From Spisula solida (Eukaryota > Mollusca > Bivalvia > Venerida > Mactridae), in contig OX365945.1 in assembly GCA_947247005.1 (NCBI GenBank), forward strand, positions 13,088,501-13,152,500: a stretch of DNA of 64,000 nucleotides, read 5' to 3'. Shown here in pieces: positions 1 through 12,035 of this stretch. The notes under the pieces are model-generated. The model was not told the origin of the DNA and searched no databases. It worked only from the letters and a program-made list of their open reading frames with translations. The position numbers were made by a program, and so were the translations under genes. Numbering within the stretch: position 1 is the first letter of the stretch; the number at the start of each line of letters is the position of its first letter.

Positions 1-32
1 CCTGTGACTCTGACTACATCGCGGCTGAACAC

Positions 33-371
33 TTGATGTATGGGAGAGAAGAAGTAGCTCCAACATTAAAGGAAATCATTATTGAAATGTTGGTAGATCT
101 GGATGTTCCACAAGCTCTCAAAAGTGGGGTGCTCACCCCAGTACATAAGAAGTGGAAAGATAAGTTTATCCCTGGAAACTACCGAGGAATTGTTGTCACA
201 CACACAATTATGAAAATACTAGAGTCAATTCTCAAAGACCGACTAGATGGTATTTTTAACCCACAGCAAAATAGACTTCAAAGAGGTTTCACTGAAAAAA
301 GTTCGTCCCTAAATACAGCATTCATTGTTTCAGAAACCATCAATCAATATGCAAACAACCCCTCCTTCTAA
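33..371 (+). pseudogene. LINE reverse transcriptase fragment (fingers/palm)
   Basis: The 112-residue frame carries PVHKKWKDKFIPGNYRGI and RGFTEKSSS, the early RT blocks of LINE ORF2. It stops just before the LDAQKAFDTVDH block, which continues in another frame, so a frameshift separates them. It is part of the decayed element spanning 1-2800. Confidence 0.82.
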
Positions 372-582
372 CAACGCTGGATGCCCAAAAAGCATTTGAC
401 ACGGTAGACCATAACATACTGTTTAATAAACTTTACCGCCTTGGTGTCACCGGCCATCTATGGATTATCCTGCGCAATTTATATCGAGACTCGTCAGTAA
501 AAGTCAAATGTGACGGACAACTGTCAGAAGAATTTTCGCTACCGCAAGGGACTAAACAAAGGGCAAAGTTATCAACTACCCT

Positions 583-1421
583 TTACAGTTTCAGTTTCAG
601 TTTATTAGCTATCGGCAAAACATTTGCCTTTGGCTATTAACAAAGACATGATAAATCATGGCAAAGACAACATATTTACAAAAACAAACAAATAGTGAAA
701 ATATAAACAAACATAAAGAACATTAATACATATTCATACATACATGATCATAAAACATTCAAGAATTCAAGGGAAGATTTACGTAATTGTTGGGCTTCTT
801 TTATAAATTTTGCAAGGTTATACGTACATTTTTTACTTTTTGATGACATGATAGATATGAATTTTTGGGCACTAGGCCAGGAGCAATTTCCTAAGTATTT
901 TAGTCGTAAGTCTCTGTATAGTGAGCAGCACATGGTAAAATGGTATTCCGATTCCCGTACATTTTGATTACATAATTTACATAGTCTGTTTTCTCTATCA
1001 ATATTATTATATCTACCTAATTCTATTTCTAAACAGTGAGAACTTAATCTGATGTTAGTTAATTGTCTTCTGAGATTTTCATTTTTAATATTGACCAAAT
1101 AATTTTCAAAGCAGAATTCTGTTTTAAACTTACAATACCAATTTAGTTTTGACATAGTATTAATATTAGTACTCCATTCTTGAACAAATTGGTCTCTAAT
1201 TCTTGTTTTTAGAGGGTTAAAATAATTTACGTTTTGGTCAAAATACAATCTTATATTAGGAAAACCTAGATGATCTATTATCGAGTTCATTCTACTAGCC
1301 CAACACGGGGTTAAAACATTATTACATAGATCACGGTACATATGGTAACTTGGTAGATCTATATTTTTCATCATTTTTAACCAAAACTTGATTGATCGAT
1401 TTACAAATGCTATAATAACAG
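583..1421 (-). mobile_element. 5'-truncated LINE inserted in the LINE above, opposite orientation
   Basis: The insertion is bounded by a possible 6-bp target duplication, TACCCT at 577-582 and 1422-1427. On the minus strand it starts inside ORF2 (FVNRSIKFWLK), continues through the ORF2 C-terminus and ends in a non-coding 3' tail with tandem TGAAAC repeats (about 583-601), as many LINE 3' ends do. It is younger than the host element, because its long frame is still open. Confidence 0.8.
748..1374 (-). pseudogene. C-terminal part of LINE ORF2 protein with zinc-knuckle-like motif
   Basis: The 208-residue open frame ends in a C-x2-C...H-x4-C arrangement (CKLC, then HFTMC) followed by YRDLR. This is the usual C-terminal Cys/His motif after the RT in animal LINEs. 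The same frame extends upstream of the first Met to about 1421 (VNRSIKFWLKMMK), so the Met at 1374 is not the real protein start. It is a 5'-truncated copy, unlikely to be functional. Confidence 0.78.
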
Positions 1422-1692
1422 TACCCTGAATGACATACAGAGGAGTGGATTAGGTGCCTCCATAGGTAACATACAAGTAGCTGCACTAACATGTGCTGAT
1501 GATATAGCTTTGCTAGCTGGAAATGGTCTTGAAATGCAAGCACTACTTGACATAGTGGACTTTTGTACGGCACAGGATTTGGTTACCGTTAACCCAGAGA
1601 AGTCTGAAACCCTATCCTTCTGAAACAACATGAAGCCGTTAGTAGCAATAATTGTCTCTATATGATCAACTATAAAGAATCGGTTATACACC

Positions 1693-2073
1693 TTGGTATA
1701 TCTCGTAACTCAAGAAACAAACTCGAACATTGCAGAGCGCATCAAGACTGGCAGAAATACTATACACTCTCTACTAGGCCCAGGTCTGAATGCCAGAAGA
1801 GGTCTCTCTCCTAAGGTTGCCTACAAAATGTGGAAGACTTTTGTTGTGCCAAGATTTATGCACGGAGCTGAGGTTCTAAATGTCACAAATACCGATATTG
1901 GAAAGTTTGAGCGATTACAACGACAGATGTGCAGATATAAGCAGGGTCTCCGCCCCCTAGAGCAGCAAACACAGCGGTATATGTACTCTTCGGAGCTGAG
2001 CCAATTGAATGTGTCCTTGATCGCAACAGTTAATATTTATTTCTTAACATCGCACGGCAACCCTCGACCTTAG
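1693..2073 (+). pseudogene. LINE ORF2 fragment (RT thumb/connection)
   Basis: This frame has NIAERIKTGRNTIHSLLG, KVAYKMWKTFVVPRFMHGAE and KFERLQRQMCR, the region that follows the ADD box in LINE ORF2. It is separated by frameshifts from the CADD block upstream and from the 2085-2555 frame downstream. Confidence 0.78.
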
Positions 2074-2084
2074 AGTATGAAATA

Positions 2085-2555
2085 TTGGACAGGGCGATCT
2101 GCTTAGCAGAGCCAAATGACAATCTATATGCGCCTGTGACCAGGAAGATCCTAACAAAGTATGGGCTCCCAGACATAAGGATCCTGTTCCATAATCCGCC
2201 CAGTAAACAAATATGGAAGCGTACTCTCCAGAAGGCGATGAACGATTACTGGCGGCAGAAATGGAGAGATGACCAAGAGACAAAGACAACAATGAAATAT
2301 CTCCAGATACAAGACAGGCCGATCAAGGACTTGCATAATATATGGAACTCTGTAACACCAAAATCACATGAAGTGATCCGTGCTGAAGTGAAGGCACGGC
2401 TAGTTAAAGACACATACACATTCCAAACGTCATCTGCAAAATTTAATTGTACGCCGACATTGGCCACTTGTCAACTATGCAATGATGGAGATGAGGACAT
2501 TGGCTATTTTTACTACAGTGTAGAGCCCTTGAAAAAGTTAGACAGATACATATAA
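2085..2555 (+). pseudogene. LINE ORF2 C-terminal fragment
   Basis: The 156-residue frame continues the host LINE. It has NDYWRQKWRDD and a degraded Cys motif (CQLCNDGDED) whose His/Cys half is altered (GYFYYS). It ends in a premature stop shortly after that motif. Confidence 0.7.
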
Positions 2556-3030
2556 AGAAAACTGCAGAAACTGGCGGATAACTGCTTTCCTGGCGGGTTT
2601 CAGCTACTTGAAGAACATAACTTAGTTATACAGTATATACTCGACTGTACGAACACGAATATCATACAACTTCTAATGCCAACCTGTCAACAGCTTAGAG
2701 ATATAGAAAGATGTTCCCAGTTCCTGTGTTACAATCTCCACGAAGAGAGGTCGCAATGTTTAACTATTAGCTCACCTAGTAAACAAAAAGCACATGATAC
2801 ACTGTAATATATGCCGATATTTCCGCGTTATATGTACGTTAATATTAATTTAACCATAACGTGATGAAGGCTATATGAAATTAAGCCAGAACTGTTATAA
2901 ACTATATGTTATGTTACGTTATACATAAACATAAATTAACTTTGATTGAGACATATGCGTATATAATACAAATACATGTATGCTCGTTTGTTATAAATTA
3001 ACAAATTAATCTGAATATGGTTGATCGTTA

Positions 3031-3125
3031 GTGCAAATTTTGATTTGACTTTATTAATATGTATTCATATGGATGAAAATTAGTGCAACTGTTGATTTGA
3101 CATTATTAATATGTATTCAATTGGA
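3031..3125. repeat. Two-copy ~50-bp tandem repeat
   Basis: The segment TTTGACTTTATTAATATG and its near copy TTTGACATTATTAATATG occur twice in direct orientation with matching flanks. No gene was recognised between 2800 and 3245. Confidence 0.6.
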
Positions 3126-3244
3126 TTGCCATTCCTATACAAAGAAAGACAACTCCAATGTGCCTCGACGTCTAGCGGGGGACCATACCAAGAAGCAGGA
3201 AACAGGATGGCAATATAGACGTGTCGGTAGAATAACCCCAAAGT

Positions 3245-3512
3245 GGGTTGATCTGCGGAAAAAACTCTGATGTTATCCAACTCTTCGGATTTCTACCCTC
3301 CAGTGTCCCTAGTATCACAAGTTCCAAAAAATAACTTTTGGGGAAACTTTTTACGATGCTTTGAAGTTTGGCATGACTACGTACTAGTACGGCGTTACCG
3401 AGAAATTTAGGAACATTTTTGAAAATGAAAAGTGACACTAATATAAGAATAGCATGTGACATATCAAACTGACCAGAAAGATATCGGGAACTCGAATTCG
3501 ATATAAATATTG
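3245..3512. repeat. Left arm of inverted repeat (partner 6573-6820)
   Basis: The sequence from the CTGCGGAAAAAA stretch to CCAGAAAGATATCGGGAA recurs as its reverse complement at 6573-6820, with scattered differences. The arms flank a segment holding diverged tandem units, a tRNA-SINE and a mariner-like element. Confidence 0.75.
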
Positions 3513-3529
3513 ATGCATACGACATACAG

Positions 3530-4015
3530 AGTGCGAAACAGGATATTTTGGGAGAAAATATTACAAAATATAAGCGAAAAGTGTGAATTTTGGAATCGAT
3601 GGACTACAGTGTTAATAATCATTTCATTTGAAAATTAATCACTACAATAGGTGTATATTAACCTTAGGTTTTTAAAATAGCACCGGGATGATTGAGCAAA
3701 AATGGGCTACTTTGGGGTAAAAAATAACAAAATATTGACGAAAAGTGTGATTTTTTGGGAATTGGCCATCTACGTTGCCATTAATATTTAGCATTTATTT
3801 TATAATTAATCAATGTGATAGGTACATATCCATTTGTTAATGTCTTAAACCTAGTGCTTAGTTATTGTGCAAAATGCAATATTTCGGGATAAAACATTAC
3901 AAAGTACACGAATAGTGTGAGTTTTTGTAGGCGGCTTACCTCAAACCCAATAGCGGTATAATTCGATAAGCATTTAATGTGGTTGGTGTATAATACTTTT
4001 GCTGTTTATGTTTGC
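3530..4015. repeat. Diverged ~180-bp tandem repeat, about 3 units
   Basis: The cluster of TATTTTGGGAGAAAA, TTACAAAATATAAGCG and AAAGTGTGAATTTT-like words recurs near 3540, 3715 and 3875 with increasing divergence. It is non-coding. From 4015 to about 4690 nothing further was recognised. Confidence 0.6.
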
Positions 4016-4649
4016 TAAAGTGTGCTAAGCACCAAACGTTTTAACGTAGTATGTCTAACACACATTAAATCCCTGCAATGCACAGTAAGCAGGTAGCCCT
4101 TTCTTGAATTGTTAACGCATTTGTCAGAGTACCTAACATGGGTAGATATTGACCTACAATCTTGCCTTTAATAATTGGTTTATGAATAGAACTGAATATG
4201 ACTAATTTAAATGTGAGACAACATTTGTCTTAAAAAGCTATAAGAATGCTAGGACAAAGGGCTACCCAAAGTCAGATAGGGAGGTCTTTGGTGCGCATCG
4301 CACAGAGGTAACCACGATGTTTGCAGCTGAAGACAGGTTTGTAGTGATTCAAGCACGTTTACACAACTTCCTAGCTTCGAATTGACAAAGAATAATAATA
4401 GTTTGATTCAAACAATATAATCAGCTTGGATACATGAAGGAGGGTTGTGCTCGAGAAGACCATGTATACACTCCCCATTAACTCGGAATCGCCATTGACT
4501 ATGAATTGACTATGCATGTTGAACCCTTAGCAGCCGGTGGCTTTTTCTCACTACAGATGAGTTTCATATTGGATTTACATAAAAAAGTCAAGTTACCAAT
4601 TTCAGCAGTTCTACCACCATTTGACATTTTAACTTCCCCTGGTCATTGT

Positions 4650-4900
4650 GCTACCTATGGAAACCTGCGTTCGAGTTCGAGTCTCCCAGGGAAGACTTTT
4701 TCTCTCCTAGTGGGTTTGCCGTCAACATTAATCTGTGGCGCCCAGGACTACCGAATATGTTCAACAGGTACCAATTCACACATTGGTCGAGTGGAGCATG
4801 CGGGTTATTCTTGCTCAGAGACGTTTTAAAAGCAGTGGTCCAGACAGGGGTTGAACCTGGGACCTCTTGCGCCCTACCTCTAGGCCACCGCTCCACACAT
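4650..4900 (-). mobile_element. tRNA-derived SINE
   Basis: On the minus strand a tRNA-like head has an A-box-like TGGCCTAGAGG and a B-box-like GGTTCAACCCC about 30 nt apart. It is followed by a body with a CORE-SINE-like stretch (GAGCAAGAATAACCC... AATTGGTACCTG). The open frames across it are chance readings. Confidence 0.7.
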
Positions 4901-5227
4901 GTACTTCACTGATTCGCTAGTGTGTGGCAAAAACCAGGAGAGAGGTTTCAAATGGACAATAAGACTGAGCCCATTATCATAATGTAGGGACTTGTTTTGG
5001 TGGAATTAGTCAGAATATAAGTATTATTAACCTAAGTATGTGTTCTTCATCTTGGCACATTGTCCATCGGTATAGGGATGACATACTGTGGATGACTATG
5101 TGATGCTCTATGACAAGTTAATCTGTGGGATATCACTCTAATAGGTGATGACACCCATCCTCCCCACACATCACTACTTGTGTCAACGAGGAGTATATGG
5201 ACAGTATATGCCTTCTGAACTGACTTA

Positions 5228-6569
5228 CGAGGGCCACTTAATAAGTATTAATCAGTGGCCAATAACACGTTTAATATTCACTAAATGTGTATAAAAGTGG
5301 ACATTTTCTGAAAGATACAACCTTTGCCTAGCTAACCAATATAACAATATTGCAATCGGCAAAATATCCAGTCACCCATATGATATTTAACCAGTAGGGG
5401 TATGAAACACTGAAATTGTGAGAAAATAAGATATATTAGTAGCCGTAAGGGTTGATAGTTATGGTCATACTTTCTATAATTTTAATCCGATTGATTTGAA
5501 ATTTGCTGATATTATGCACCGTATACTTGTTTAACTAGTGGTGAATCAACATCATTGTTTGGACAGTCTAAATGGATTTAGATGTACAAGGAATATGCCA
5601 TGTTCCAAATACTCCAAAAACTGCATTTTGCTGGGACTATAACCTATACGTCATTGTTGTATTGTACTACTGTACGTCTTAAGTTGGAAAGTCAAGCATA
5701 TAGCTTTTTTAAATATTTATATAATTATATGTTACTATCTTACACATGATAAATATGTCCTGAATTATTCATATTTTGTCCTTTACAACAGCTCAAAGAA
5801 CATGAGTACGTGACCAAAACAAATCGTATTTTAGATTTTTGACGTCATATCCCTAATACAATAATACGGTAAAACAAAAATAAAAACACATGATAGTAAT
5901 TTTATACAAGAATAATCACATGAAATGGACAAAGGGTCGAATTTCCCATTTTAATAATAAATGGGGGTTATAACATTACCCCACCCACTTTTTAAAAGTT
6001 GGGATGGAACATAAACTTTTGTTGTAAAAAATCAAATTGTTGTAAAAATGATTAAAATCGTCCGACGAATGAAACTACATATCATAATCTAGAAAAATAG
6101 ACATATTGAGAATAAATTAGTGTTTATCTAGCTAGAATATATCTAATATTAACTAGGGCGTAAGTGTGGTATTTTGAGTCTCGGATGTGACTTGTTTATA
6201 CTGCTATAGTTTGATAATAATTTAATGTTTTCAAAAGTATGGATTGTCATTTAAGAGTACAATGATACATATTGCAAATGATATCAATTTCATTTTAATC
6301 AGCCTGAATGAAATTTGAAAGCAACGCTCAGAAACCGTAAGAGCCCGTATAACACATTTTTCTTACGTATTTGTGAGATTTTTTTGTCCAGTGCTTTAAA
6401 CCATGTCCTGTTTGAATATCATTAAAATGAATATACATTAATATTAAATGATGAAAGTACCACGAATATGTAGCTGAAAGATTGGCCTTTAAGAAAATGT
6501 ACACTGTATAGTCAGAGGCAATGTTGTTGATTTATCGCCCACTGATTAATACTTTTTAAGTGGCCCTCG
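5228..6569. mobile_element. Non-autonomous Tc1/mariner-like element, copy 1 (1342 bp)
   Basis: It has terminal inverted repeats of about 30 bp starting CGAGGGCCACTTAA, flanked by TA on both sides (5226-5227 and 6570-6571). No transposase frame is present. It is nearly colinear with 9255-10591. The TA duplication and CGAGGG terminus fit the IS630-Tc1-mariner superfamily. Confidence 0.88.
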
Positions 6570-6572
6570 TAT

Positions 6573-6820
6573 ATCAAATTCGGGTTCCTGATATCTTTCT
6601 GGTCAGTTTCATATGACACTACATACTTTGTGTCACTTTTTTCATTTTCAAAAATGTTCCCAAATTTCTCGGCAACACGGTAGACATGCCAAACTTCAAA
6701 ACATCGTAAAAAATTTCCCCAAAAGTTATTTTTGGAACTTTTTTCTGTGATACTAAGGACACTGGAGAGTAGAAATCCGAAGAGGTTGATAACACATATA
6801 ATTTTTTCCGCAGATTCGAC
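6573..6820. repeat. Right arm of inverted repeat (partner 3245-3512)
   Basis: This is the reverse complement of 3245-3512. Its inner end coincides with the right border of the mariner-like copy. Immediately after it, 6838-6935 resembles 24168-24262 (TTTGGTTTGTCAAGTAGATA), another dispersed repeat. Confidence 0.75.
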
Positions 6821-7349
6821 CTATTCCACTGGCCTATGCTGCAGGTTTGGTTTGTCAAGTAGATATTTTATGATTGATATATTATCAGTTGGTAATTGTG
6901 CAATAGTTTCCAGTATGACATAATTGAGCATTGTTCAAGGTGATTGTAAACTCTTCAGTTGAGCGGAAGTTTAGAAATAGGTGTAAATACAATGATGAAA
7001 AAATAAGAAAAACATAAAAATTGATGTGTCAGCATGTTCTCATGTCTTAAAATCGCGAATTTGCTGTATAGTAATTACTATATTATACTATAATAAGCTT
7101 GTAGAATATAACTTTAGCTGAAAGTTAATGTGCCATTTATTCCAAACGTTGAAACACCAACGCTCGCGAATACTAGTTATGTACAACGTATGTAAAACGT
7201 ATTAAAATGCGCCCAATCAAAATGTTATCCAAGTTTTAATATTTGTTTAGCAATCACCCCGACTACTTTAGAGGAAGGTTCTTTTGTATTTATTTCGTAA
7301 GAATTTAGACTAGCTAATGCAAAAGAGCATGGGCTCATCTTTAAATATA

Positions 7350-8277
7350 CAGTAGAAACTCCCTAATCCGGACTCCCTCCGGACTGCCCAAAAAGTTCGG
7401 ATTAGAGAGGATTTCGGATTAGGGAGGTTTTTATTATTTCAGTGTGTTACCAAAATAATCTACTAGTATATGTATTGAAAACCACAGTACCCGTAGTATA
7501 CATGTATTCCTATATATCATTGAGCTGTATTTCTCTGGCCATAATTAATAAGAAAAAATATTATACTAAAATCAGTTTGTGATCAAATTATTTAACATTC
7601 AAAACCAATTGCCTTTTCCCAATTACATTGTGTTATACGTTGAACAGTTATTAATTCTTATATATTATTAACACCACTCAAAATGAAAAACTCTCTTGTA
7701 TGGCATACTTTTGTTACATCAACTTAAATATTGACAAAAGTACTTTTTTAATTCTCAAATTTATTAAATATAAACCCACTGTTTCATCAAGACCACTTAC
7801 AATTTACAAGATGAGTCCATGTATAGAAAATAACATGTTAGTTGTGTAAAGGTGTTAAAAGTAATGTACCATACTTTTCAATTAAGTTGCTAGATAATAA
7901 GGGGTCATTCTACATCAATAGACAATAGGTTGTTTACAAAGTGTCACCTTTTATGATACAAACAGTAACAATGGAGTGTATTGTCACCAGTCAATTATGG
8001 TGCACTCAGTTGAAATATTTGACAAATTAATATACAGTCCGGAACATATTTTTGAATTTCGGATTACGGAGTTCAATTTATGAACAAAATATCAATTCCG
8101 GACTGAAATCTTAGTTCGGATTGAGGAGGATTTCGGATTGGAGAGGTTTCGGATTGCGGAGTTTTTTCATGTACCCTTATATTAGAATATAGAAGGAAAA
8201 AAATTGGGACCTTGAAAATTTTTCGGATTGTGGAGGATTTCGGATTGGAGAGGTTTCGGATTAGGGAGTTTTTACTG
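7350..8277. mobile_element. pogo/Tigger-like non-autonomous element (928 bp)
   Basis: The ends are CAGTAGAAACTCCCTAATCC and its inverse, next to TA dinucleotides. The termini contain several internal copies of a TTCGGATTnnGGAG word, concentrated at 7353-7430 and 8060-8275. There is no coding frame. The CAGT ends with TA duplication fit pogo-type elements. Confidence 0.82.
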
Positions 8278-8674
8278 TACTCATTTTTCTAAAACAAATT
8301 ATCGCGAAAACTGGATACAACGTATTCAAAACGTTGATGTAATTGGTAAACTCTACTGGTTTTCGACATTTCCGAAATCACTTAAGTGTCAATTAAAAAA
8401 CAGTCTTATTTTTTCTTTAACTTTCTTGCTAAATGTGCCTGTTAGGAAAATGGGAAAAATGTTAAAAACACAAGAAACGCACAAATAGACATAACAAATG
8501 ATAATTGTGCTGAAACATGTGTTACATACACATATATATGGTTTGCAACGAAATGCGCTTTATTCTCATCCAATAAATATTCCCATTTCTCTTATGACAT
8601 ATCCAAATGTGTGTATCAAAGTATACACATTCAGTATATGATATACAAATCGGGAGGATACACAAATCGGGCGA

Positions 8675-9235
8675 TATAATTAGTCCGAGAGCGCACGGAC
8701 TTTCATTGCAACGAAGGAGGCCAAAAGAAGTTTTTACATATTTTGAAAGGTTATTTCATATGCTATATAAAAATCCATTTCTTAAGTGTCACAGCTCTGA
8801 CTACCTACATTTTTTCTCATTTTTCTATCATGGGGTCTATGAAAAAAGGCATAATTTCCTAAGGGGTAGGGGAAGCTTTATGTCTAATAAAAACGATATG
8901 GAACATTCTTGCCAAATTCGAGAGAACATATAATGGGCCATATTTAAAACATAAACAACCATAACCTTGACTTTTAAGTATTAAGTAAATAGGGGTCAAA
9001 GGTCAACAATATGACAAAACTCATGGAATTTATACATATGCTCCCGTATACTTTTTTCTCAAATTTCACATTATCCCCCAAATCCAATGTTTTGCACATA
9101 TTTTTATTCCTGAATGTATACTGAATTCTAAATATTATACAATTGATAAGAAAATGAAGCAATTGTAATAAAGCAGTATTTTGAGGGCATGTTTAGTTTA
9201 ACTTCTACCATTGCTTCTGTTGATAAGTAACAATA
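8675..9235 (+). repeat. ~570-bp dispersed repeat, copy A
   Basis: It starts at AGTCCGAGAGCGCACGGAC and ends near TTGAGGGCATGTTTAG. Copy B (10714-11300) is in the same orientation and a short copy C (14321-14445) is inverted. It includes a GGGGTCAAAGGTCAA word. Frames inside it are not conserved between copies, so it is probably non-coding. Confidence 0.72.
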
Positions 9236-9254
9236 GTTTTCATATTAAGCAATA

Positions 9255-10591
9255 CGAGGGCCACTTAAAAAGTATTAATCAGTGGCCAATAATACGTTTA
9301 ATATTCAATCAATGTGTATAAAATTTGACATTTTCTGAAAGGTACAACCTTTGCCTAGCTAACCAATAAAACAATATTGCAATCGGTAAAATATCCATTC
9401 ACCCATATGACATTGAACCAATAGGGGTATGAAACACTGGAATTGCGAGAAAATAAGGTAAATTAGTAGATGTAGGGGTTGATATTATTGGTCATAATTT
9501 CTATAATTTTTATCCGATTAATTTGAAATCTGCAGATTGTATGCACCATTTACTTGTTTAACTAGAGCTGAATCAACATTATTGTTGGGACAGTCTAAAT
9601 GGATTTAGTTGTACAAGGAATCTGCTATGTTCGAAATACTCCAAAAACTGCATTTGCTGGGACTATATCCTGTACGTTGTTGCTGCATAGTTCTACTAAA
9701 CGTCTTAGTTGGGAAAGTCAAACATGTAGCTTTTTTACACATTTACATATGTTACCATTTTTCACATGATATAAAATATGTCCTGAATTATTCATAATTT
9801 GTTATTTACTACAGCCCAAAGAACATGATCACGTGACCAAAAAATACGTATTTTAGATTTATGACGTAATATCCCTGATACAATAATACAGAAAACAAAA
9901 ATAAAAACACAAGATTTTATATAAGAAGAATTACATGAAATAGACAACAGTGGTGAATTTTCTTTGTTTATCATAAATAGGGGGAATAACATTACCCCAC
10001 CCACTTTTTTAAAGTTGGGCTCGAACATAAAATTTTGTTGTAAAAAATAAAATTGAGGTAAAAATGATTAAAATCGCCCGACGAATGAAACTTCATATAA
10101 TAATCTAGAAAAATTGACAATGTTAAGAATAAATTAGTGTTTATTTACCTAGTACATGTATATATCTTAGGGTGTAAGTAAGTGTGGTATTTGGAGTCTC
10201 GGTGTGACTTGTTCATATTGCTGTAGTTTGATAGTTATTTACTGTTTTCAAAATTATGGATTGCCTTTTAAAAGTGCAATGATATATATTGCAAATGATA
10301 TCAATTTAATTTCAGTAAGCCTGAATGACATTTGACAACAACGCTCAGAAATCGTATGAGCCCATATAACACAAATTTCTTACGTATTTATGGGCTATTC
10401 TTGGGCCAGTGCTTTAAACCATGTCCTGTTTGAATATCAATAAAATGGAAATGGTTTCATATTAAATGATGAAAATACCACGAATGTCTAGCTGAGAGAT
10501 TGTTCTTTAAGAAAATGTACAGTTTTTATATAGTCAGAGGCAATGATAATGATTTATCGCCCACTGATTAATACTTTTTAAGTGGCCCTCG
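9255..10591. mobile_element. Non-autonomous Tc1/mariner-like element, copy 2 (1337 bp)
   Basis: It has the same TIRs and interior as 5228-6569 in the same orientation, with TA at 9253-9254 and 10592-10593. No transposase frame is present. It lies between repeat copies A and B. Confidence 0.88.
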
Positions 10592-10713
10592 TATGAACAG
10601 TCCACCTTTCATTGGAACTAGGTAAAATTATTCAACTCATACACATGCACAATAGGTCAAAGGTCAAATATGTACAACAATAAAATTGGTATAAGTTCAT
10701 ATCCGTGTACTAT

Positions 10714-11300
10714 GAAGTCCGAGAGCCCATGGACTTTTATTGCATCGAGAGAGGCCAAACGATGTTTGCATATATTTTGAAAGAATAGTTCATATCCTAT
10801 CTGAAAATCCATTTCTTAAGTGTCGTAGCCTTGGCTTTATATGTTTTTGCGCCTTTATACGCCATGAGGTCAATGAAAAATATAGAATTCTCTGATTCAA
10901 AAAAGACAAAAATAACCTTGAATGTGAAAAGAGTTGAGTTGTAGATAGCAGATATATTGGGAAATATTATAAAACTTAAAAAACATAGAATGTCACTTGC
11001 AAGTAGGTACTATATAGGGGTCGAAGATCACTGAACTTTTGAAATCAATCAAATTAATGCAATCTTGTCCATAAAGTTTTTACGTAAACTTCCATATGTG
11101 TCTTCAAAATTAAACAATTACGCATATTTCTATTCCTACATGTATATTTAATTCATAACAATATATATTTTGTCCACAAATAAGTCATATTGCACAAGAA
11201 AACGATTTTGATCCCCCTGGTAGCATCACAAAATGGCCAGCATATTGAGGGCATGGTTACGTTTATATCTACCATTTATTTTCTTGTCAGTTTAGGAAGA
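10714..11300 (+). repeat. ~570-bp dispersed repeat, copy B
   Basis: It is homologous to 8675-9235 from AAGTCCGAGAGCCCATGGAC to TTGAGGGCATGGTTACG. The region 11300-12035 holds more GGTCAAAGGTCAA-containing dispersed sequence and no recognised gene. Confidence 0.7.
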
Positions 11301-12035
11301 TACGTTTTAATAATTGGCTGCATTTATGACAAGCCATCTCAATAGTGCAAAGTTAAACATAAATAGGTCAGGGTCAAATATGGTATAAAAGGTCAAAGGT
11401 CAAATAAATGAAATATATCAAAATTAGCTCTAAATGCGTAATAATTAGTCATTTTTGAATGGTTTTCAATGTGAAAAAGAATGTTATTGTCATTAGCTGA
11501 TGATACACCACTATATATAAAAAGCATAAGTCAATTTATTGAAAACGAATGCACAATTGCCTCTTTTAAATTATTCTGGTGCGATTTTTTTGTGTATGTA
11601 TGTGCTAGATAGTACATGTATGTGCACATGTTCACATTCAGTACTCATATTTTATACAAAGTAATTCAGTGATTTTGTGTCTAAATTCATTTGTATACCG
11701 ATAGAGCGAATGAACACTGACTAGCCTACCCCACCCGGAACAGCCATGTTCTGTACGGCCATTCTAAGCCCCTTTGGATTCTTGTCACCATGAGGTACAG
11801 CATCCTCAGTATTGGCCATCTGAGGTACTTACGACCCCTATATATAAGTACTCCTTTCCTACAGGATTTCAAACATCATAATAGCCGTGTACCCAATAAG
11901 GTACTGATCACCTCTGTATACTGGAATCCAAAATATAATTGCTTAAAGATACATCTGGATATATCTGACATAAAATCACGAGGTCACGTCAAGTCAGGAA
12001 TTCATTAGAAACATATAATATAAAAATGCTAGCCG

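Larger units (their letters stand above)
1..2800 (+). mobile_element. Decayed non-LTR retrotransposon (LINE) ORF2, 5' end outside window
   Basis: Reverse-transcriptase blocks appear in order on the plus strand but in different frames. They are NYRGI and RGFTEKSSS (33-371), LDAQKAFDTVDH with a catalytic Asp (about 375-415), a degraded QGT block (about 550), CADDIALLA equivalent to the YADD box (about 1490-1515), a thumb/connection region (1693-2073) and a C-terminal tail with a CxxC (CQLC) remnant (2085-2555). The element is interrupted at 583-1421 by another LINE. Removing that insertion and one TACCCT copy restores one continuous frame across the junction. Frameshifts near 365, 1625 and 2070 make it inactive. 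The 3' end is uncertain; no tail was identified by about 2800. Confidence 0.85.

Noticed and set aside
4506..4912. Three overlapping frames of 81-107 residues
   Set aside because: They read through a tRNA-derived SINE and its flank; none resembles a known protein.
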